From Pachypanchax playfairii (Eukaryota > Chordata > Actinopteri > Cyprinodontiformes > Aplocheilidae), in the NCBI GenBank assembly GCA_006937955.1, contig SSNP01000152.1, positions 428,478 to 492,477 on the forward strand: a DNA stretch of 64,000 bases, given 5' to 3'. Positions 54,201-58,184 of this stretch are shown one piece after another. The notes below the pieces were generated by a model. It made no database searches. It was given only the letters and a program-made list of their open reading frames with translations, and was not told the origin of the DNA. Numbering within the stretch: the first letter of the stretch is position 1; each line of letters opens with the position of its first letter. The position numbers and the translations under genes are program-made.

Positions 54201-57200
54201 CAACAACTTCTCTTTCAGTTTTTATCTCTCAAACTACACAGATGGCGATAAAACCCGAATTCTCCCGAGTTCAAACAGTCTGTATTTGTTTCGGCACAAC
54301 TCCTTTGTTCATTAGTATTCATCAGCTCCCGCAGTTGAAACCATGCCTAGCATGCTGCTGGCTAAAAGCTGTAGCATAAGACGTATCAAACAGGAAAAGA
54401 CTACGTGTCCTGTTACCATGCGCAGCGGGCAGGAAACAGTATACCTTGCTCTCATAGGCTAGTTTGTTTGCAAATCTGAGTCCAGCAAATTCGAATAATG
54501 AATATTAATGATTGCAGCTCGAAGCCTGACGGAACCAGCCAAATCTTGACGCAGATAGATTGAAAGGTCTGTTAATCAGTGTTTCCTAAAGTTTTTAAGA
54601 TACAAAATGTTTCATATTACAGGTTAATACTTCAGAAATAACCACAAATTCATGAAATCTGCATGAAATGGCCTCTTTAACAGTTCTTCCTACTAAAGAT
54701 CTTCATTTTTTGGGAACTTTGGCTGCCTTTTTACTCATTTGCAGTCCTGTCCTTGTACTTGACTGTGACTGTACTTAAAAAATAAGAACATGAACAAGTG
54801 GATGGCAAGAGAAAAAGTGTCACACCTAAAAAGTATCTAGAAATATTTACAGCAGATGAACAATAAAGAAATCTTACAATGACGTGACATAAAACCTGAG
54901 AAATGTCTCATCCTTTAATTGATCAGTGACTGTTTAACAGATTTTCAGTTTAGCTACTGTTAAAAAAATTACTGTGATGGTGCAAAAATGCTGTTTGATG
55001 TGTCAGACAGGGTTGTATTTGATAGTTTTCATAGATTAAAGGGTTTCATATTCTTTTTATGTCTGAACAATTTAGAAGTCAACGTTAACAATGTTAACAA
55101 ACCACAAAACCAGGTACTGGACAGAGGTTGGGTGAAAAGGCAGCCAAATTATATTAACAATATATGAATATTTTAAGAAACCTCCAAAAAACTTGAAGAG
55201 ATGTTGCTCCTGATCCTTTTAAAAATGACTAGCGAGTATGGCTTATTTGAAGCAAACTATTACGAATTAAAGAATGACTTATGCACAGTGTAGAGACTGT
55301 CATTCAGCCTCTTTGTAACCAGCTAACTTTAGGGTGAGGTTCAACCTTTATGTCAACTAACACGTTTTGAAATTAAACTGTTCAATTTGAATGCAATATA
55401 CGCTGGCTGGAAATATAGAATAGCGGGGGCCAATCGCTTGGCTTGCATTCATCGGGTTTGGAAGAAAAAAAAACAAATACAAGAAGCAAGTCTGCTGCAG
55501 CTGAAACTGGTGGGGTATGCATTAGGAGTCCAGATACAGCGTACTTTCCCTTGTTCATTTCCACTGTGGCTGCAGGTCATGAAAGGGTCTCCATTTCAGC
55601 TGAAATGAGGTCACCACCAAACAAGAAGGACAGTAAGCCCAATACAAATGTTTGTCTTCTTCTCTGGTGTATATGGAATGTGAGGAATACAAAAAGGAAT
55701 CCTGCTTGTAGGTTCATTGCTGCAGTATTATTGTAGGAAGTGCCATCTCTGAGAAAGAGGGGCTGTTGATCGCCGCAACCGACTAAAGCAGGCCATAAGC
55801 TGAAGAGGTTAGGTTTCATAGCCCCCATCTTGAACTATTTTTCTTCGTGTAGGATCAAACTGTGTTATGAGAGAGTATTAACACAATATGTCTAATCCAA
55901 TCTGTTTCTTATGAACTGTGAGCAGTCATGTGAACTCTGGCTCCGTTGATAAAGCATAAACATTGTTTTATAATCACTTCCTCAGCTCAGATTCAGCCAG
56001 GAAATGTCCAAATACAGCAAGATGTGCAGCCCTTGTCACAGGTGTGCTTCTTTTTTCTTTTGACCCTGTGGCTGAATGTTCTGCCAAGAACAAAAGAGGA
56101 CATGGGAGTGGCAACACTTCCAAAACTTTTTAGGACGAGACAAGACTTGACCCTGCTTTTATCCCTATTTTGTTCATGGTGATAGCACTGAGGTGTGGTC
56201 TGCTGTCTTGTTGTCATTGTACATGATCACAATTGTAAAATCCAGCAGAAGAATTCTGTCTTTCTGCCCACGATGAGAAGATTTATCTATTATGGTTTGT
56301 TAGCACATGTAAAGTAAAAAGTAATCTGTTAGCGTTTGTGCAGGACTGCTGATTTAGCAGATAAAAACATTTCTGCAAAAACAATTAGTGACACCCCAAA
56401 AATAATTTACAATAATGACTTAATTATTTTGTTCCAATCAACAACCCAAGTTTGAAACTGTAGTAGACAATTTTATAGCATTGGAGGATTTAACACCTGA
56501 ATGCATCAGACAGCATCAATATTGGGATCACTTGACAGTTGTGACAACTTTGACACATCAGTGTGTCGTGTGTTTTGTGTCTGGCAGCGCTCAGTCGAAA
56601 AGCTTCCAGTGTCAACACGGGGAAATGTCAGGGTGAAGTCACCACTTGGCAATGCACATCTCCTTAAAGGCCAGGACACACTGGCATTGTTGCAAGGCCA
56701 GATGAATGCTGCTGATCAGCTGAGAATTAAAATGAATGAAGCCAAACTCTGTGTCATATCTGATGAATGCATGTAGCTGGATTGAGTTTGATCACTTTTA
56801 GTTACTTTGTATAGTCGTACTGACACAACATTAAAAAACAGCCATTTCCAGCCAGAATAACTGTCATTTTTAGCACTGAATAGGTCATCCAGATGGTGAC
56901 TGGTGTGCCAGACCAACTTTGCAGCTACAGTAAAACTCTCCCACCATTTGGTTGAACTTAACTGCCTTCCTGTCTGTCTCTGACGCAGCATCTCAGTTAC
57001 AAGCCAAACAGCTGCTTGTTTATCACTGCCATTTGAATGGTTGCAGACATTAAATCTAACAAATAGAAGCCAGTTCCTTCAGTTATGCTAGTGTTTCTGA
57101 TTATTTCTGTCTTGATTGCTGATTTTGTCTCTGAGAGGAATAATCTGCTCCTGTACCTTGTTTTTTAAAGCATTAAAAAGACAAATGGGGCCAGCCAGGC

Positions 57201-57288
57201 ATGCACCGGCAGCTAGCTGGGCCTCTGCACAAGATAAAAAAGGTGAGTTGTTCACATTCCTGCTTCATGCACAAACTAAACCCGAATG

Positions 57289-57322
<34 letters not shown>

Positions 57323-58184
57323 TCCTTCTGGCAAGGCAAAAAGATTGCCTTGTTTGTATGTAAGTGAGGGAGTGTGTGTGTGGTCCTCTTGTCTTATATG
57401 TTGTTCTTTTACTTTAACAATTGAAAGAGACAGCTATCAATCTAAAAAACATATAAAAGAAATGTCTACAGCTAAGACGGCTGTCAACAAGTGTTTTACT
57501 TACATAAGTACAAAAGAAAACAAACTGGCAACATGGAAAGTAGCTATGAAAGTTGATCTGGAGAGGGTTGGAACAATGATCAAACTTTACAGAAGAGTGC
57601 ATAAACAATCGCCTGGAAGAGAGGACATATTTATCAGATCGTTCCTGGATTTATATAAAAACTGTTTGGAAGTTTCTCCCTTTTCTAATGTCCTTTAACG
57701 TATCAGGAAACTCTCACTGTCAGCTGCTTTTAGCAGTAAACTCTGTTTATACTTTTGTTTGATGCATGTTAATGTAATTCCAATACCCTGCTGTGCATTA
57801 GGATTTTCCAAACCCAATAAAACTTTTGATTACACAAGAACACAGTGGCCTTGCAGCAAGGATGAGTGTGAGAAGACGGCAGGCCAAGTGAGCCCTACTG
57901 CTACTATAAAAGGAATGTGATGAAGGCAGGGCCACTGCACCAACAACATTATCACTTCACAAGAGTCAGAGAGAAAATAATTCAATAGAATCCGAAAGTA
58001 ACTCACCCCAATCCAAAAACTCCAGGATATTTTTCTCCCTTCTGATTGGGGAGTTGTTGCACTCATCATAAAGGCATACCAAGATATCCAGTAGCGTTTC
58101 CATACTCAGACACTGGCCATTAGACTGAGCTGGTCCGTCCAGGATTAACTTCTCCAGCTTCTTCAAACGCACCTCTCCCGACAT
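5358..58184 (-). CDS. cdc42bpa: cdc42bpa (MRCK-alpha kinase), exons 1-18, 3' part outside window
   Basis: Eighteen exons joined 58184 to 5358 give one open frame of 789 codons. The product is the N-terminal part of myotonic-dystrophy-kinase-related Cdc42-binding kinase alpha, a cytoplasmic Ser/Thr kinase that phosphorylates myosin light-chain regulators and LIM kinase downstream of Cdc42 (family knowledge). Seen here: N-terminal cap (1-76); glycine loop GRGAFGEV (84-91); ATP lysine K106; HRD with D201; DFG 219-221; activation-loop S234 and T240; SPE 245-247; hydrophobic motif FVGFTY with T403; then a long heptad-rich coiled coil from about 430. These positions agree with the numbering I recall for human MRCK-alpha (K106, S234, T240, T403), so the N-terminal 400 residues appear collinear. 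The N terminus (MSGEVRLKKLEKLILDGPAQ) is alpha-like rather than beta-like. Introns obey GT-AG. The C-terminal C1/PH/CNH/CRIB half lies beyond base 1. Teleosts may carry duplicate copies; which one this is cannot be told. Confidence 0.95.
5763..6010 (-). CDS. cdc42bpa: cdc42bpa exon 17 (residues 672-753)
   Basis: At 248 nt this is the longest exon in the window. It encodes a polar linker (VKQAGSTASPASVDQTQEVG), then coiled coil through DAESQQVTLQKETMVLKDKQ and DKIRRE. Acceptor AG at 6011-6012; donor GTACAT at 5757-5762. Confidence 0.94.
6141..6251 (-). CDS. cdc42bpa: cdc42bpa exon 16 (residues 635-671)
   Basis: This 111-nt phase-0 exon encodes MEVHAEEQTAEALKEKKSRE and then RNELYSRQLEEELEGLK. 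Continuity with exon 15 gives KKE-MEVH, as in the human KKE-LEVH. The first codon is ATG only by chance and is not a start. Donor GTGAGT at 6135-6140. Confidence 0.94.
6303..6511 (+). mobile_element. tRNA-derived SINE in intron 15
   Basis: GGTGTGGCTCAGTGGGTCGA gives a pol III A box and GCATCGATCCCGG a B box, followed by the AAGACACTGAACCCC body. The end (ATTTACAGGATATTTACCA) corresponds to the tail of the fuller copy at 11582. It is shortened in the middle. It fills about a third of this 641-bp intron. Confidence 0.8.
6893..7013 (-). CDS. cdc42bpa: cdc42bpa exon 15 (residues 594-634)
   Basis: This 121-nt exon encodes SVKQRLTRQLRDKEEEMESL and then NQKVEALRLEVRKAERAKKE, a coiled coil with the conserved RDKEEE. 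The acceptor is AG at 7014-7015, reading CTCAG just before the exon. Donor GTAGAG at 6887-6892. Confidence 0.93.
7227..7348 (-). CDS. cdc42bpa: cdc42bpa exon 14 (residues 554-593)
   Basis: This 122-nt exon encodes ELLETNEKLKGQSKELKEAH and then SQRKLAMQEFSELNERLTEL, matching the family motif SKELKDAHxQRKLAMQEF. It ends with AG of a split Arg codon. Donor GTAGAA at 7221-7226. Confidence 0.95.
7503..7636 (-). CDS. cdc42bpa: cdc42bpa exon 13 (residues 509-553)
   Basis: This 134-nt exon encodes SGQLEKQLEDVTSARRDLED and then SSKHIKNLEKQMKSM through DNLQK, all heptad-like coiled coil. Acceptor AG at 7637-7638; donor GTAAAA at 7497-7502. Confidence 0.93.
7637..8889. other. Intron 12, with an unassigned short open frame
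   Basis: This is the largest intron of the compact cluster. 8051-8329 (plus) could encode 92 residues beginning MVQIQNLQNQINERSNVKTL, hydrophilic and rich in Arg and Gln. I do not recognise it and there is no supporting context. The rest is AT-rich. Confidence 0.4.
8890..9012 (-). CDS. cdc42bpa: cdc42bpa exon 12 (residues 468-508)
   Basis: This 123-nt exon encodes STQTVQELQHPTGEGPRNAN and then a helical run ending LKKQIA. It starts with two bases of Glu468 and ends with the first base of Asp509. The donor is the unusual GTCTGG (CCAGAC at 8884-8889). It was chosen because only this junction keeps frame and restores alignment (KKQIA-DSGQLEKQLE). Confidence 0.88.
9203..9381 (-). CDS. cdc42bpa: cdc42bpa exon 11 (residues 408-467, coiled-coil start)
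   Basis: This 179-nt exon encodes LLSDRGCLRQ, a variable linker, then [20 protein letters not shown], where the coiled coil begins. Acceptor AG at 9382-9383; donor GTAGGA at 9197-9202. Confidence 0.95.
9599..9678 (-). CDS. cdc42bpa: cdc42bpa exon 10 (residues 382-407, hydrophobic motif)
   Basis: This 80-nt exon encodes ETMPPPSHTAFSGHHLPFVG and FTYTSK. FVGFTY is the hydrophobic motif, with T403 at the position phosphorylated in MRCK-alpha. The exon ends in TG, which joins T of exon 11 to make Cys408. Donor GTAAGT at 9593-9598. Confidence 0.95.
9807..9916 (-). CDS. cdc42bpa: cdc42bpa exon 9 (residues 345-381, AGC C-terminal extension)
   Basis: This 110-nt exon encodes GIDWDNIRTCEAPYIPEVSS and then PTDTSNFDVDDDCLKNS. 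It is the AGC-kinase extension that wraps back onto the N-lobe. GIDWDNIR and DDCLKN are alpha-type; the beta paralogue has GLNWENIR and DDVLRN. Donor GTAAGA. Confidence 0.95.
10146..10284 (-). CDS. cdc42bpa: cdc42bpa exon 8 (residues 299-344, kinase C-lobe)
   Basis: This 139-nt exon encodes ERFQFPQQVTDVSEEAKDLI and on to EDFKQHPFFA, the end of the kinase C-lobe with the RLG motif (residues 329-331). Donor GTACAG at 10140-10145 is a weaker match to consensus than its neighbours. Confidence 0.95.
10373..10573 (-). CDS. cdc42bpa: cdc42bpa exon 7 (residues 232-298, activation segment)
   Basis: This 201-nt phase-0 exon encodes VQSSVAVGTPDYISPEIL and the rest of the activation segment through ETYGKIMNHK. 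It holds the S234 and T240 autophosphorylation positions known for MRCK-alpha, the SPE motif and the CDWWSLG helix F. Only 88 nt separate it from exon 8. Confidence 0.97.
10787..11291 (+). mobile_element. GC-rich inverted-repeat element, copy A (intron 6)
   Basis: The ends CAATTGACCTTTCGC and (inverted) CAATTGACCATTTGC define a 505-bp element, with subterminal CCCGCCCCCC and its counterpart GGGGGCGTGG. The interior is GC-rich against the AT-rich intron. It is the reverse complement of 32193-32706. No coding sequence was recognised. It looks like a non-autonomous DNA element of unassigned superfamily. The flanks (10680-10786 and 11292-11450) may belong to another, older element. Confidence 0.75.
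11582..11871 (+). mobile_element. tRNA-derived SINE, near full length (intron 6)
   Basis: The head GGCTGTGGCTCAGTGGTTAG (A box) and GTGGATCGATCCCGG (B box) is followed by the CAAGACACTGAACCCC body and a tail with AAGCACTTTGAGTGGTC and AGAAAAGCGCTCTACAAATA, ending CATTTACCATTTA. This tail is widespread in teleost SINEs. Confidence 0.85.
12508..12601 (-). CDS. cdc42bpa: cdc42bpa exon 6 (residues 200-231, catalytic and DFG loops)
   Basis: This 94-nt exon carries RDIKPDNILLDMNGHIRLAD and then FGSCLKLMEDGT. D201 is the catalytic base and D219 of DFG binds magnesium, so the kinase looks catalytically intact. Donor GTAAGT; acceptor AG at 12602-12603. Open sequence continues into the intron on both sides of the exon, but the splice sites and homology fix the ends. 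Confidence 0.96.
12602..14040. other. Intron 5, left part, nothing recognised
   Basis: AT-rich intronic sequence. Short open stretches exist but show no family resemblance. Confidence 0.4.
14050..15070 (+). mobile_element. Rex1-like LINE relic (endonuclease plus RT pieces)
   Basis: In order: a leader like the GNAxRxGxRAGALVRLKQ and LSIHLAN segment (about 14060-14170); an endonuclease motif CFTDTWLGE (14218-14245) and YINNGWCTDVT (14342-14375); RT pieces TKIFNTSLELCK (about 14500), NDYRPVALMSVVMKSFERLV (14607-14665), MLFVDFSSAFNTI (14810-14848) and GVPQGCVLSPLLFSLYTN (14982-15036). The frame is broken by stops and indels, and the YADD region is missing. Order and spacing fit one truncated LINE of the Rex1/CR1/jockey group. 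Confidence 0.85.
15450..19200. other. Intron 5, middle part, nothing recognised
   Basis: About 3.7 kb of AT-rich sequence with no exon, RNA gene or repeat family I can name. Confidence 0.4.
19215..19440 (-). mobile_element. LINE C-terminal tail fragment, same family as 4470-4880
   Basis: The reverse complement reads GGTGGCTGAGCTAAGCCTCT and continues through the CTGCTGCTCCTCCACAT, GTGGTTCAAGCATCTGATTC and CCCACTGGGAGGAGACC blocks found at 4530-4700. A second, oppositely oriented fragment of the same LINE tail. Confidence 0.75.
20990..21055 (-). mobile_element. Possible retroelement tail fragment
   Basis: On the minus strand GACTGATGAAGACAATTCGT then GCTGAAATGTTAGTCTTTCA resembles the 'TGATGAAG ... 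GAAACGTTAG' tails of some teleost retroelements. The evidence is limited to this short match. Confidence 0.3.
21130..21278 (-). CDS. cdc42bpa: cdc42bpa exon 5 (residues 151-199, hinge to HRD)
   Basis: This 149-nt exon encodes the hinge and the start of the large lobe: YLVMDYYVGGDLLTLLSKF, then the helix ending HQLHYVH. The Arg of the HRD motif is split across the junction with exon 6. Donor GTGAGG at 21124-21129. Confidence 0.95.
22386..22481 (-). CDS. cdc42bpa: cdc42bpa exon 4 (residues 119-150, helix alpha-C)
   Basis: This 96-nt phase-0 exon encodes [20 protein letters not shown] and then TLHYAFQDDNNL. It supplies the alpha-C helix with its conserved acidic residues and strands beta-4 and beta-5. 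Donor GTAAC; acceptor AG at 22482-22483. Confidence 0.95.
22559..22740 (+). mobile_element. Degenerate tRNA-derived SINE (intron 3/exon 4 upstream side)
   Basis: ATCAGAAGGTTGGCAGTTTGATCC retains the B-box region (split here as GGTTGGCAGTTTGATCC) and is followed by CCCCCACATGCCGAAATGTCC and an AAACACCAAACACC remnant of the usual AAGACACTGAACCCC. The A box has decayed. Confidence 0.65.
23690..24540 (-). mobile_element. Penelope-like retroelement relic with GIY-YIG nuclease piece
   Basis: On the minus strand, HPKDKTLKLNPRGGSYAVQC and then NKGCSDLYIGET (about 24260-24170) matches the C-terminal GIY-YIG endonuclease of fish Penelope-like elements. A VHLHLKDEGHS-type segment follows near 24090, with a tail carrying ACTGATGTAGCTCCTTGGAT and GAGAAGCCTTCAAGAACC (23745-23710). 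Frames are broken. The part at 24290-24540 probably derives from the preceding domain. Confidence 0.7.
24568..25382 (+). mobile_element. L2-like LINE relic, 3' end
   Basis: 24640-24780 reads SVLVLLKLSAAFNHNILIQR LEHDMGIQGT (one mutated RT palm block), with SLLWSSSGFGAGSILF a decayed 'GVPQGSVLGPILF'. The 3' end carries GGTTTCTTCATGTTAAAAGG, GAGATGACTTTTGTTGAGGA and ends GCTATATAAATAAACTGA, the characteristic tail of this teleost LINE group. Multiple stops show it is dead. Confidence 0.8.
25459..25542 (-). CDS. cdc42bpa: cdc42bpa exon 3 (residues 91-118, ATP-binding lysine)
   Basis: This 84-nt exon in phase 0 encodes VAVVKVKNSEKVFAMKILNK and then WEMLKRAE. K106 in AMKI is the invariant ATP-contacting lysine. 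The acceptor AG is at 25543-25544 and the donor GTTAGT at 25453-25458. Confidence 0.95.
25543..26340. other. Intron 2, right-hand part near exon 3, nothing recognised
   Basis: AT-rich intronic sequence with poly-T/A runs only. Confidence 0.4.
26354..26430 (-). mobile_element. Tc1-like transposase fragment (small)
   Basis: The CATCCTGCTCCTCCTTGTAC and AAAGGAACAGATACCGGCCC segment corresponds to part of the antisense coding strand of a Tc1-like transposase found widely in fish. It is isolated from the larger fragment at 26810 and out of the expected order. Confidence 0.45.
26810..27155 (-). mobile_element. Tc1-like transposase relic
   Basis: Blocks such as GATCATGCTGAACATGTTGC, AGGCAGCATAACGTTC, CCAATTCTGGTGTTCTCAG and GGGCCCTCAGGCCACCCTCA are the antisense of a fish Tc1-like transposase. 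Reading the minus strand gives several stops, so it is a relic. No inverted terminal repeats were found around it. Confidence 0.65.
27160..29660. other. Intron 2, 2.5 kb mostly unassigned
   Basis: AT-rich. A short dispersed-repeat signature (TTTTTAGCTGCTCCCTAAAG, AGTCGCCACAGC) at 28590-28625 resembles a common teleost repeat fragment. Otherwise I see nothing. Confidence 0.4.
29667..31270 (+). mobile_element. hAT element with LINE insertion (intron 2)
   Basis: The ends are TAGGGATTGGCAATATCTTA and, inverted, TAGGGATGGGTGGTATGGCC, as in fish hAT elements. The possible 8-bp target duplication is imperfect (TTATAGGG and TTACGGAG). Near 29820-29990 it reads MAEGGREAEEELVVKFHNLE and, after stops, VMCKVCRKMAVT, the CxxC of a BED zinc finger. 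A LINE (30157-30770) interrupts it. The right half is homologous, inverted, to 36389-36990. Confidence 0.8.
30157..30770 (-). mobile_element. LINE 3' fragment inserted in the hAT element
   Basis: On the minus strand QLNKGVSQGSILGPLLFTLY and INNIG is an RT palm block (30700-30620), followed after a deletion by VVPKVRTELGKMAFSFAAPS and TWNLLQNDLKL (30490-30380), the C-terminal tail of L2/Rex-like LINEs. The 3' end has AACCTGGTTAAATAAAGGCA and an A/AAAAG-rich end at about 30160. The empty site is preserved in the related copy near 36905. Confidence 0.85.
31767..32096. mobile_element. Non-autonomous hAT-like element
   Basis: The left end ACATGTCAACCTTCAGAACT and right end GAGAGTTGACATGCATG form approximate inverted repeats (CATGTCAAC). 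Subterminal AATTAGGGAGAC and TCTCCCGGGAAAATCGGGAG resemble a teleost hAT derivative. The interior is GC-rich with no transposase. Confidence 0.6.
32193..32706 (-). mobile_element. GC-rich inverted-repeat element, copy B (intron 2)
   Basis: 514 bp running TTGACCTTTCACTGGCCC to ACTCGGCAAAAGGTCAA. It is the reverse complement of copy A at 10787-11291 along most of its length, including the TATCATGACTGGAAGAGGTA block (given in copy A orientation) and CGTCCGCTCGCAGCC. It has no coding content that I recognise. Target duplication not resolved. Confidence 0.75.
32707..34832. other. Intron 2, left part, with poly-A and assembly gap
   Basis: AT-rich, no element named. It contains the poly-A/N tract described separately and ends at the exon 2 donor. 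Confidence 0.4.
33217..33283. repeat. Poly-A tract containing a 10-N gap (33249-33258)
   Basis: 32 A, then ten N, then 25 A. The gap sits wholly within the homopolymer, so its true length is unknown. Confidence 0.98.
34833..34924 (-). CDS. cdc42bpa: cdc42bpa exon 2 (residues 60-90, glycine-rich loop)
   Basis: This 92-nt exon has acceptor AG at 34925-34926 and donor GTAATG at 34827-34832. It encodes QPFTSKVKQM followed by RLHKEDFEILKVIGRGAFGE, the start of the kinase domain with the ATP-binding glycine loop. It is separated from exon 1 by 23 kb. Confidence 0.95.
35032..35152. mobile_element. Short inverted-repeat element (MITE), about 120 bp
   Basis: Left GGCTGTGTCCCAATTCAG (35032-35049) and right CTGAATTGGGACGGAACTAGCC, whose reverse complement is GGCTAGTTCCGTCCCAATTC then AG, form terminal inverted repeats just upstream of exon 2 (108 bp from its acceptor). 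Confidence 0.7.
36389..36990 (-). mobile_element. hAT element fragment, inverted relative to 29667-31270
   Basis: It begins TAGGGATGGGTGATATGGCC and continues with TAACTTACATAATGTGCTTG and AAAATGTGATGG, the reverse complement of 31170-31110, and on to GTCCCTAGAGGAGTTTAAAC, matching 30070-30095 inverted. It has the undisturbed sequence at the site where the other copy took up a LINE (near 36905). The second terminus and the BED-finger end are missing. Confidence 0.8.
36990..37025. repeat. Perfect 14-bp inverted repeat (hairpin)
   Basis: GTTTAAACACTTGC (36990-37003) and GCAAGTGTTTAAAC (37012-37025) are perfect complements around the 8-nt spacer CAAATATA. It lies exactly at the broken end of the hAT fragment. 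Confidence 0.9.
37150..37925 (-). mobile_element. LINE 3' end (Rex/L2-like C-terminal tail and UTR)
   Basis: On the minus strand from 37916: LLKMYDLVKLYTVQLMFKAY and HYLSPVNIQ, then SGVKLWNSLRLELKQCQNVC. This matches the C-terminal tail of fish non-LTR elements ('MYDLVKLKTAQIMFKARNN ... GVKLWNSL'). 37150-37590 is probably its 3' untranslated part, ending with TTGAAATAAACTTTGAAATG on the minus strand. Confidence 0.7.
38382..38745. mobile_element. Possible hAT-type non-autonomous element
   Basis: The left end TAAGGCTGGGCGATATGATT and right end, inverted, TTAGGCCCGGGCAATAAATC are related and of the kind seen at fish hAT elements. The interior has no open frame of note. Confidence 0.5.
38750..41020. 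other. Intron 1, 2.3 kb unassigned
   Basis: AT-rich sequence. No exon, RNA gene or named repeat was seen. Confidence 0.4.
41028..41165 (+). mobile_element. tRNA-derived SINE
   Basis: CTCTGTGGCTCAACTGGTAC (A box) and AAGGATTTGATTCCC (B box) are followed by AAACGGATTAAAGCAATCAC, similar to the body of common teleost SINEs of a type different from those at 6303 and 11582. Confidence 0.75.
41814..42440 (-). mobile_element. Tc1-like element relic with nested insertion
   Basis: It begins, after a TA, with CACTGAACAAAAATATAAAA and GCAACACTTTTGTTTTTGCT, the end of a widespread fish Tc1-like element (also at 61562). The transposase 3' end survives at about 42345-42410: the minus strand reads ETNGGHTRYTDW-like residues. 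A 260-bp element has inserted at 42035. The other terminus is lost; the GC-rich repeat copy C begins at 42441. Confidence 0.8.
42035..42294. mobile_element. PIF/Harbinger-like MITE inserted in the Tc1 relic
   Basis: TTA at 42032-42034 and TTA at 42295-42297 flank the insert, which begins AGCCATTTTCAGACA and ends TGTATGAACGCGGCT (inverted: AGCCGCGTTCATACA). The uninterrupted sequence GTGTCTTAGACT is found in the related copy at 61785-61796. This gives a clean 3-bp duplication and terminal repeats of about 15 bp. Confidence 0.85.
42441..42588 (-). mobile_element. GC-rich inverted-repeat element, truncated copy C
   Basis: GAAACTTTCGCTGGCCCCGC and CCCCAAAACGGCCATTGTCC through CTACATGTCAGGGGCAGCTT matches the first 145 bp of copy B (32193-32340) in the same orientation, then breaks off. 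Confidence 0.75.
42590..43035 (-). repeat. Unnamed dispersed repeat, copy D1
   Basis: Its core, about 42765-42905, is the reverse complement of 44415-44550: for example GGACAACAAAATCCC and CACCCTCCACAGTAC in D1's complement recur at 44472 and 44524. The right end carries TTCCATATTGCACCTGTAA, as at the right end of the other copy. Probably a hAT-type derivative with lost left terminus. Confidence 0.6.
43040..44230. other. Intron 1, unassigned
   Basis: AT-rich intronic sequence; no gene or repeat family recognised. Confidence 0.4.
44235..44800 (+). repeat. Unnamed dispersed repeat, copy D2
   Basis: The core at 44415-44550 is inverted relative to D1. The right end is TTCCATATTGCACCTTTAAA. An open frame at 44277-44726 exists but is Ser/Ala/Pro-rich and carries the repeat, so I do not call a gene. 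Confidence 0.6.
44924..45156. mobile_element. piggyBac-like MITE, copy 1 (intact ends)
   Basis: TTAA at 44920-44923 and TTAA at 45157-45160 flank a 233-bp element. It starts CCCTTTAACTGCCG and ends CAGCCGGTGAAAGGG, so the termini are CCCTTT-type inverted repeats with a TTAA target duplication, diagnostic of the piggyBac group. The interior (CAAAATAAACAGGCCTTTAA, AAAGCTGCATCAATGACG) recurs at 61095-61240. Confidence 0.88.
45161..46800. other. Intron 1, unassigned; purine-rich tract
   Basis: It includes a strongly purine-biased stretch at about 45855-45985 (GGGAGGCCGTTAGGGAGGGG, then runs of AGG, GAA and GAG). No gene seen. Confidence 0.4.
46803..47419 (+). mobile_element. PIF/Harbinger-like deletion derivative
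   Basis: Ends ATGGTGCATTCACACCGGCC and, inverted, TGGTGCGTTCACACCGGCCC; TTA flanks at 46800-46802 and 47420-47422. Inside, 46968-47200 reads MADHIETVAWIFLL, then RQRQRRVHQRRLWIHPILQM and RSEFGEFNHLLQELRLDE. This resembles the N-terminal segment of HARBI1/PIF nucleases (WVHPIL...GEFHxLVxELR), after which the catalytic part is missing. About 617 bp. Confidence 0.85.
47503..47527. repeat. (CA)n microsatellite
   Basis: About 12 uninterrupted CA units. Confidence 0.9.
47530..48840. other. Intron 1, unassigned
   Basis: AT-rich; no gene or named repeat. Confidence 0.4.
49300..50839. mobile_element. AT-rich insertion inside the RT element
   Basis: The RT element's GAGCTAGAAGCC is interrupted: AGCTAGAA (49292-49299) on the left and GGCTAGAA (50840-50847) on the right look like an 8-bp target duplication with one change. 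The 1540-bp insert is AT-rich. GGGGCCCCC near its left end and GGGGGCCC/GGGCCCC near its right end are the only GC-rich parts. No transposase seen. Confidence 0.6.
49463..50344. mobile_element. Inner element with 13-bp perfect inverted repeats
   Basis: TGGGTGGTTGACA (49463-49475) and TGTCAACCACCCA (50332-50344) are perfect inverted repeats 882 bp apart inside the insertion. Between them is AT-rich sequence with mirrored TGTCATATGGTGTGACA (49639) and GTGTCACGCCATATGACA (49997) segments. Confidence 0.6.
51680..52420 (-). mobile_element. L2/CR1-like LINE C-terminal relic
   Basis: The minus strand from 52348 reads MVFDEALSLDRHSMHLAKNC, then HAFVFLQLNYCNILFTYLNK, VQNSAVSLLIRTNRRSHVTS and VLKTFSWLPV. 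This is the well-known C-terminal block of L2/CR1-type LINEs (LDYCNxL, RLLTxTxRxxHITPVL, LHWLPV). The frame is fairly intact for 133 codons. 51680-51900 is the probable 3' region. Confidence 0.9.
52425..54090. other. Intron 1, unassigned
   Basis: No gene or repeat family recognised. Short open frames here (for example 53609-53845, plus) have no family resemblance. Confidence 0.4.
54095..54686. mobile_element. MITE with AACTGTTAAAGAGGCC termini
   Basis: Left AACTGTTTAAAGAGGCCCTT (54095 on) and right AATGGCCTCTTTAACAGTTC, inverted GAACTGTTAAAGAGGCCATT, give about 17 bp of near-perfect terminal inverted repeat, 592 bp overall. No coding content. A hAT-like origin is possible, but the target duplication is not separable from the palindromic ends. 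Confidence 0.8.
54690..58000. other. Intron 1, right part, mostly unassigned
   Basis: It contains a (CA)n tract (57292-57320) and open stretches at 56501-56776 and 57201-57698 that I do not recognise. No splice-bounded coding homology was seen. Confidence 0.4.
57292..57320. repeat. (CA)n microsatellite
   Basis: About 14 CA units in intron 1. Confidence 0.9.
58007..58184 (-). CDS. cdc42bpa: cdc42bpa exon 1 (residues 1-59, start codon)
   Basis: The ATG (CAT on the plus strand at 58182-58184) opens MSGEVRLKKL and the exon runs 178 nt to a consensus donor GTGAGT (ACTCAC at 58001-58006), ending one base into codon 60. It encodes the N-terminal cap, including ETLLDILVCLYDECNNSP, which is strongly conserved in MRCK kinases and serves in dimerisation of this group. 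The phase-1 end joins exon 2 to make Trp-Ala-Gln-Pro-Phe. Confidence 0.95.

Noticed and set aside
57201..57698. A 165-codon frame in intron 1
   Set aside because: It starts within low-complexity sequence that includes a CA microsatellite and shows no family resemblance; without transcript evidence it cannot be supported.
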